Source: Moraxellaceae bacterium (lineage in GTDB: Bacteria > Pseudomonadota > Gammaproteobacteria > Pseudomonadales > Ketobacteraceae). From it: a DNA stretch of 15,638 nt. Shown here one piece after another: positions 13,860 to 15,638 of this stretch. Under the pieces are notes generated by a model. That model was not told the origin of the DNA, searched no databases, and worked only from the letters and a program-made list of their open reading frames with translations. The stretch lies in NCBI GenBank assembly GCA_002402125.1, contig NVVG01000039.1, forward strand, positions 10,350 through 25,987, in the 5' to 3' direction. Numbering within the stretch: the first letter of the stretch is position 1; each line of letters opens with the position of its first letter. The position numbers were made by a program, and so were the translations under genes.

Positions 13860-15638
13860 TTATTTATCAAACAATGAAACATCCCTAACTGCTCCTTGGT
13901 CCGCACTGGTTACCATCGCAGCATAAGCTTTTAATGCCGCACTGACTTTACGAGGCCTATCTTCCCGTGGCTTCCAGCCATCGCGCCCTTTAGCATCCAT
14001 TGCGGCGCGCCGCTGGGTCAATACCTCATCCGATAGCAACACATTAATGGTTCGATTGGGGATATCAATTTTAATGACATCACCTTCTTCTACTAGTGCA
14101 ATTGCACCACCTGACGCAGCTTCCGGAGACACGTGCCCAATAGAAAGCCCCGAGGTACCTCCAGAGAATCGGCCATCGGTAAGTAACGCACAGGCCTTAC
14201 CCAAACCTTTTGATTTTAAATAGCTGGTTGGATACAGCATCTCTTGCATGCCAGGGCCGCCTTTAGGACCTTCGTAACGAATCACTACGATGTCCCCAGC
14301 AACGACTTCATCTGCCAAAATACCGGTAACCGCTGAATCTTGGCTTTCGAAAATACGTACTTTGCCTTCGAAAACAAGAATGTTTTCATCAACGCCGGCG
14401 GTTTTAACCACGCAGCCCTTTTCCGCAATATTACCGGTAAGTATCGCCAAACCACCCTCTTGCGAGTAAGCATGCTCTATGGAGCGAATACAGCCATTCT
14501 CCCGATCTGCATCGAGGGTATCCCAACGGCAATCTTGGCTAAAGGCGGTTTGGGTGGGTATACCGGCGGGTCCAGCTTTAAAAAAGGTATGCAATTCAGG
14601 ATCATCGTTAATTTTAATGTCCCATTTATTGATGGCATCTTTTAATGTTGCTGTGTGAACCGTAGAGGTATCGGTATGTAATAATCCGGCACGATCTAAC
14701 TCACCCAGAATGGCCATGATGCCACCGGCTCGATGTACATCTTCTACATGGTATTCTGGCGTATTCGGTGCAACCTTACACAATTGCGGCACCTTTCTGG
14801 ACATACGATCAATATCGTCCATGCCAAAATCAACCCCAGCTTCTTGAGCCGCCGCCATCAAATGCAAAATGGTGTTGGTTGACCCACCCATGGCGATATC
14901 CAGCGTTATCACATTTTCGAAGGCTTCAAATGACGCAATGCTTCTCGGCAACACAGAGTCATTATCGTTTTCATAATAATCACGGGTAATCTCTACGATG
15001 CGTTTGCCGGCGGTTTCAAATAACCCCCGTCGATCGGCGTGAGTTGCCAACATGGTGCCATTTCCCGGCAACGACAAACCCAAGACTTCGGTAAGGCAGT
15101 TCATCGAATTTGCCGTGAACATGCCAGAGCAAGAGCCACAGGTTGGGCAGGCACTGCGTTCGTATTCTTCGGCCTGTTCATCCGATACCGAAGGATCAAC
15201 CGCCGCCACCATGGCGTCAACCAAATCCAACTTAATAAACTTACCGGAAAGTTTGGTTTTACCCGCTTCCATTGGGCCACCAGAGACAAAGATGGTCGGG
15301 ATGTTTAATCGTAACGAGGCCATTAACATGCCGGGGGTGATTTTGTCGCAGTTGGAAATACACACCAAAGCATCGGCACAATGGGCATTCGCCATGTATT
15401 CTACAGAGTCGGCAATCAGGTCGCGCGATGGCAAGCTATACAGCATACCGTCATGGCCCATCGCAATACCATCATCGATAGCGATAGTATTAAATTCTTT
15501 GGCAACACCACCGGCTTTTTCGATCTCACGCGCCACCAGTTGCCCCATGTCTTTAAGATGCACATGACCCGGTACAAATTGGGTAAAAGAATTAACCACA
15601 GCAATAATAGGCTTTTTAAAATCATCGTCTGTCATACC
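13860..15638 (-). CDS. ilvD: dihydroxy-acid dehydratase IlvD (5' partial)
   Basis: IlvD converts 2,3-dihydroxy-isovalerate or -methylvalerate to the 2-oxo acids that precede valine, leucine and isoleucine. The visible 591 residues start at [20 protein letters not shown], which corresponds to about residue 27 of the E. coli enzyme. The frame continues past the ATG to the window edge (a GGT codon precedes it), so about 26 residues are missing and the ATG at 15635 is not the true start. Cluster and metal residues are present: C96 and K98 in SNCDKITPG (E. coli C122, K124) and C169 in [12 protein letters not shown] (E. coli C195). [19 protein letters not shown] is intact near the C-terminus. A terminator follows the stop. 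The product of IlvD is the substrate of branched-chain transaminases such as the one at 5560. Confidence 0.97.
   Translation of the reverse strand, partial: GMTDDDFKKPIIAVVNSFTQFVPGHVHLKDMGQLVAREIEKAGGVAKEFNTIAIDDGIAMGHDGMLYSLPSRDLIADSVEYMANAHCADALVCISNCDKITPGMLMASLRLNIPTIFVSGGPMEAGKTKLSGKFIKLDLVDAMVAAVDPSVSDEQAEEYERSACPTCGSCSGMFTANSMNCLTEVLGLSLPGNGTMLATHADRRGLFETAGKRIVEITRDYYENDNDSVLPRSIASFEAFENVITLDIAMGGSTNTILHLMAAAQEAGVDFGMDDIDRMSRKVPQLCKVAPNTPEYHVEDVHRAGGIMAILGELDRAGLLHTDTSTVHTATLKDAINKWDIKINDDPELHTFFKAGPAGIPTQTAFSQDCRWDTLDADRENGCIRSIEHAYSQEGGLAILTGNIAEKGCVVKTAGVDENILVFEGKVRIFESQDSAVTGILADEVVAGDIVVIRYEGPKGGPGMQEMLYPTSYLKSKGLGKACALLTDGRFSGGTSGLSIGHVSPEAASGGAIALVEEGDVIKIDIPNRTINVLLSDEVLTQRRAAMDAKGRDGWKPREDRPRKVSAALKAYAAMVTSADQGAVRDVSLFDK

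Noticed and set aside
15052..15567. 171-residue plus-strand frame antisense to ilvD
   Set aside because: It lies wholly inside a clear IlvD coding sequence and has no family signature; it is a shadow of ilvD codon use.

Overview
The window (about 15.6 kb, moderate GC, tightly packed genes on both strands) looks like chromosome of a free-living, aerobic, probably marine gammaproteobacterium. This is inferred from the IlvD sequence, the AraC-type regulator with an OruR/Arabinose_bd N-terminus next to a PF10118 protein, the formylglycine-type hydrolase, the c-type cytochrome with a calcium-loop tail and the soluble hybrid sensor kinase. I see no phage, plasmid, insertion sequence, CRISPR, tRNA or rRNA.

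Layout. 1-1038: C-terminal part of an exported c-type cytochrome, followed by a 16-bp perfect inverted repeat. 1380-1595: a small, probably exported two-cysteine protein with its own promoter and an upstream palindrome. 1687-3690 (minus): a soluble PAS-PAS-HisKA-HATPase-REC hybrid kinase without a partner in the window. 3917-5362 (minus) and 5560-6444 (plus): a MocR-type (GntR-aminotransferase) regulator divergent from a class IV branched-chain aminotransferase; the shared intergenic region carries an 11-bp direct repeat 39 bp apart. 6457-6702 (minus): an 81-residue protein of unknown function whose gene converges with the aminotransferase gene and contains a strong hairpin. 7123-8349: a beta-propeller-like lipoprotein ending at a 23-bp-arm bidirectional terminator. 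8413-10278 (minus): an alpha/beta hydrolase and a PF10118 ferritin-like metalloprotein, divergent from an AraC regulator at 10405-11463. 11800-13350 (minus): a formylglycine-dependent hydrolase closest in its motifs to phosphonate monoester hydrolase/phosphodiesterases. 13860-15638 (minus): IlvD, cut by the window edge.

Functional links. IlvD (dihydroxyacid dehydratase) and the IlvE-like transaminase are both branched-chain amino acid steps, but they lie about 7.4 kb apart with unrelated genes between them. Two divergent regulator/target pairs stand out: MocR with the aminotransferase, and AraC with the PF10118 and alpha/beta hydrolase genes. Each regulator most likely acts on its neighbour.

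Three very short reading frames in the intergenic regions deserve attention: a 37-residue single-helix membrane peptide (11471-11584, minus), a 39-residue frame with a strong ribosome binding site partly held in a hairpin (13488-13607, plus), and a 56-residue frame just beyond the ilvD terminator (13635-13805, minus). I did not find an unmistakable new multi-gene system. The best candidates for undescribed biology are the MocR operator, the AraC/PF10118 divergon and these small frames.
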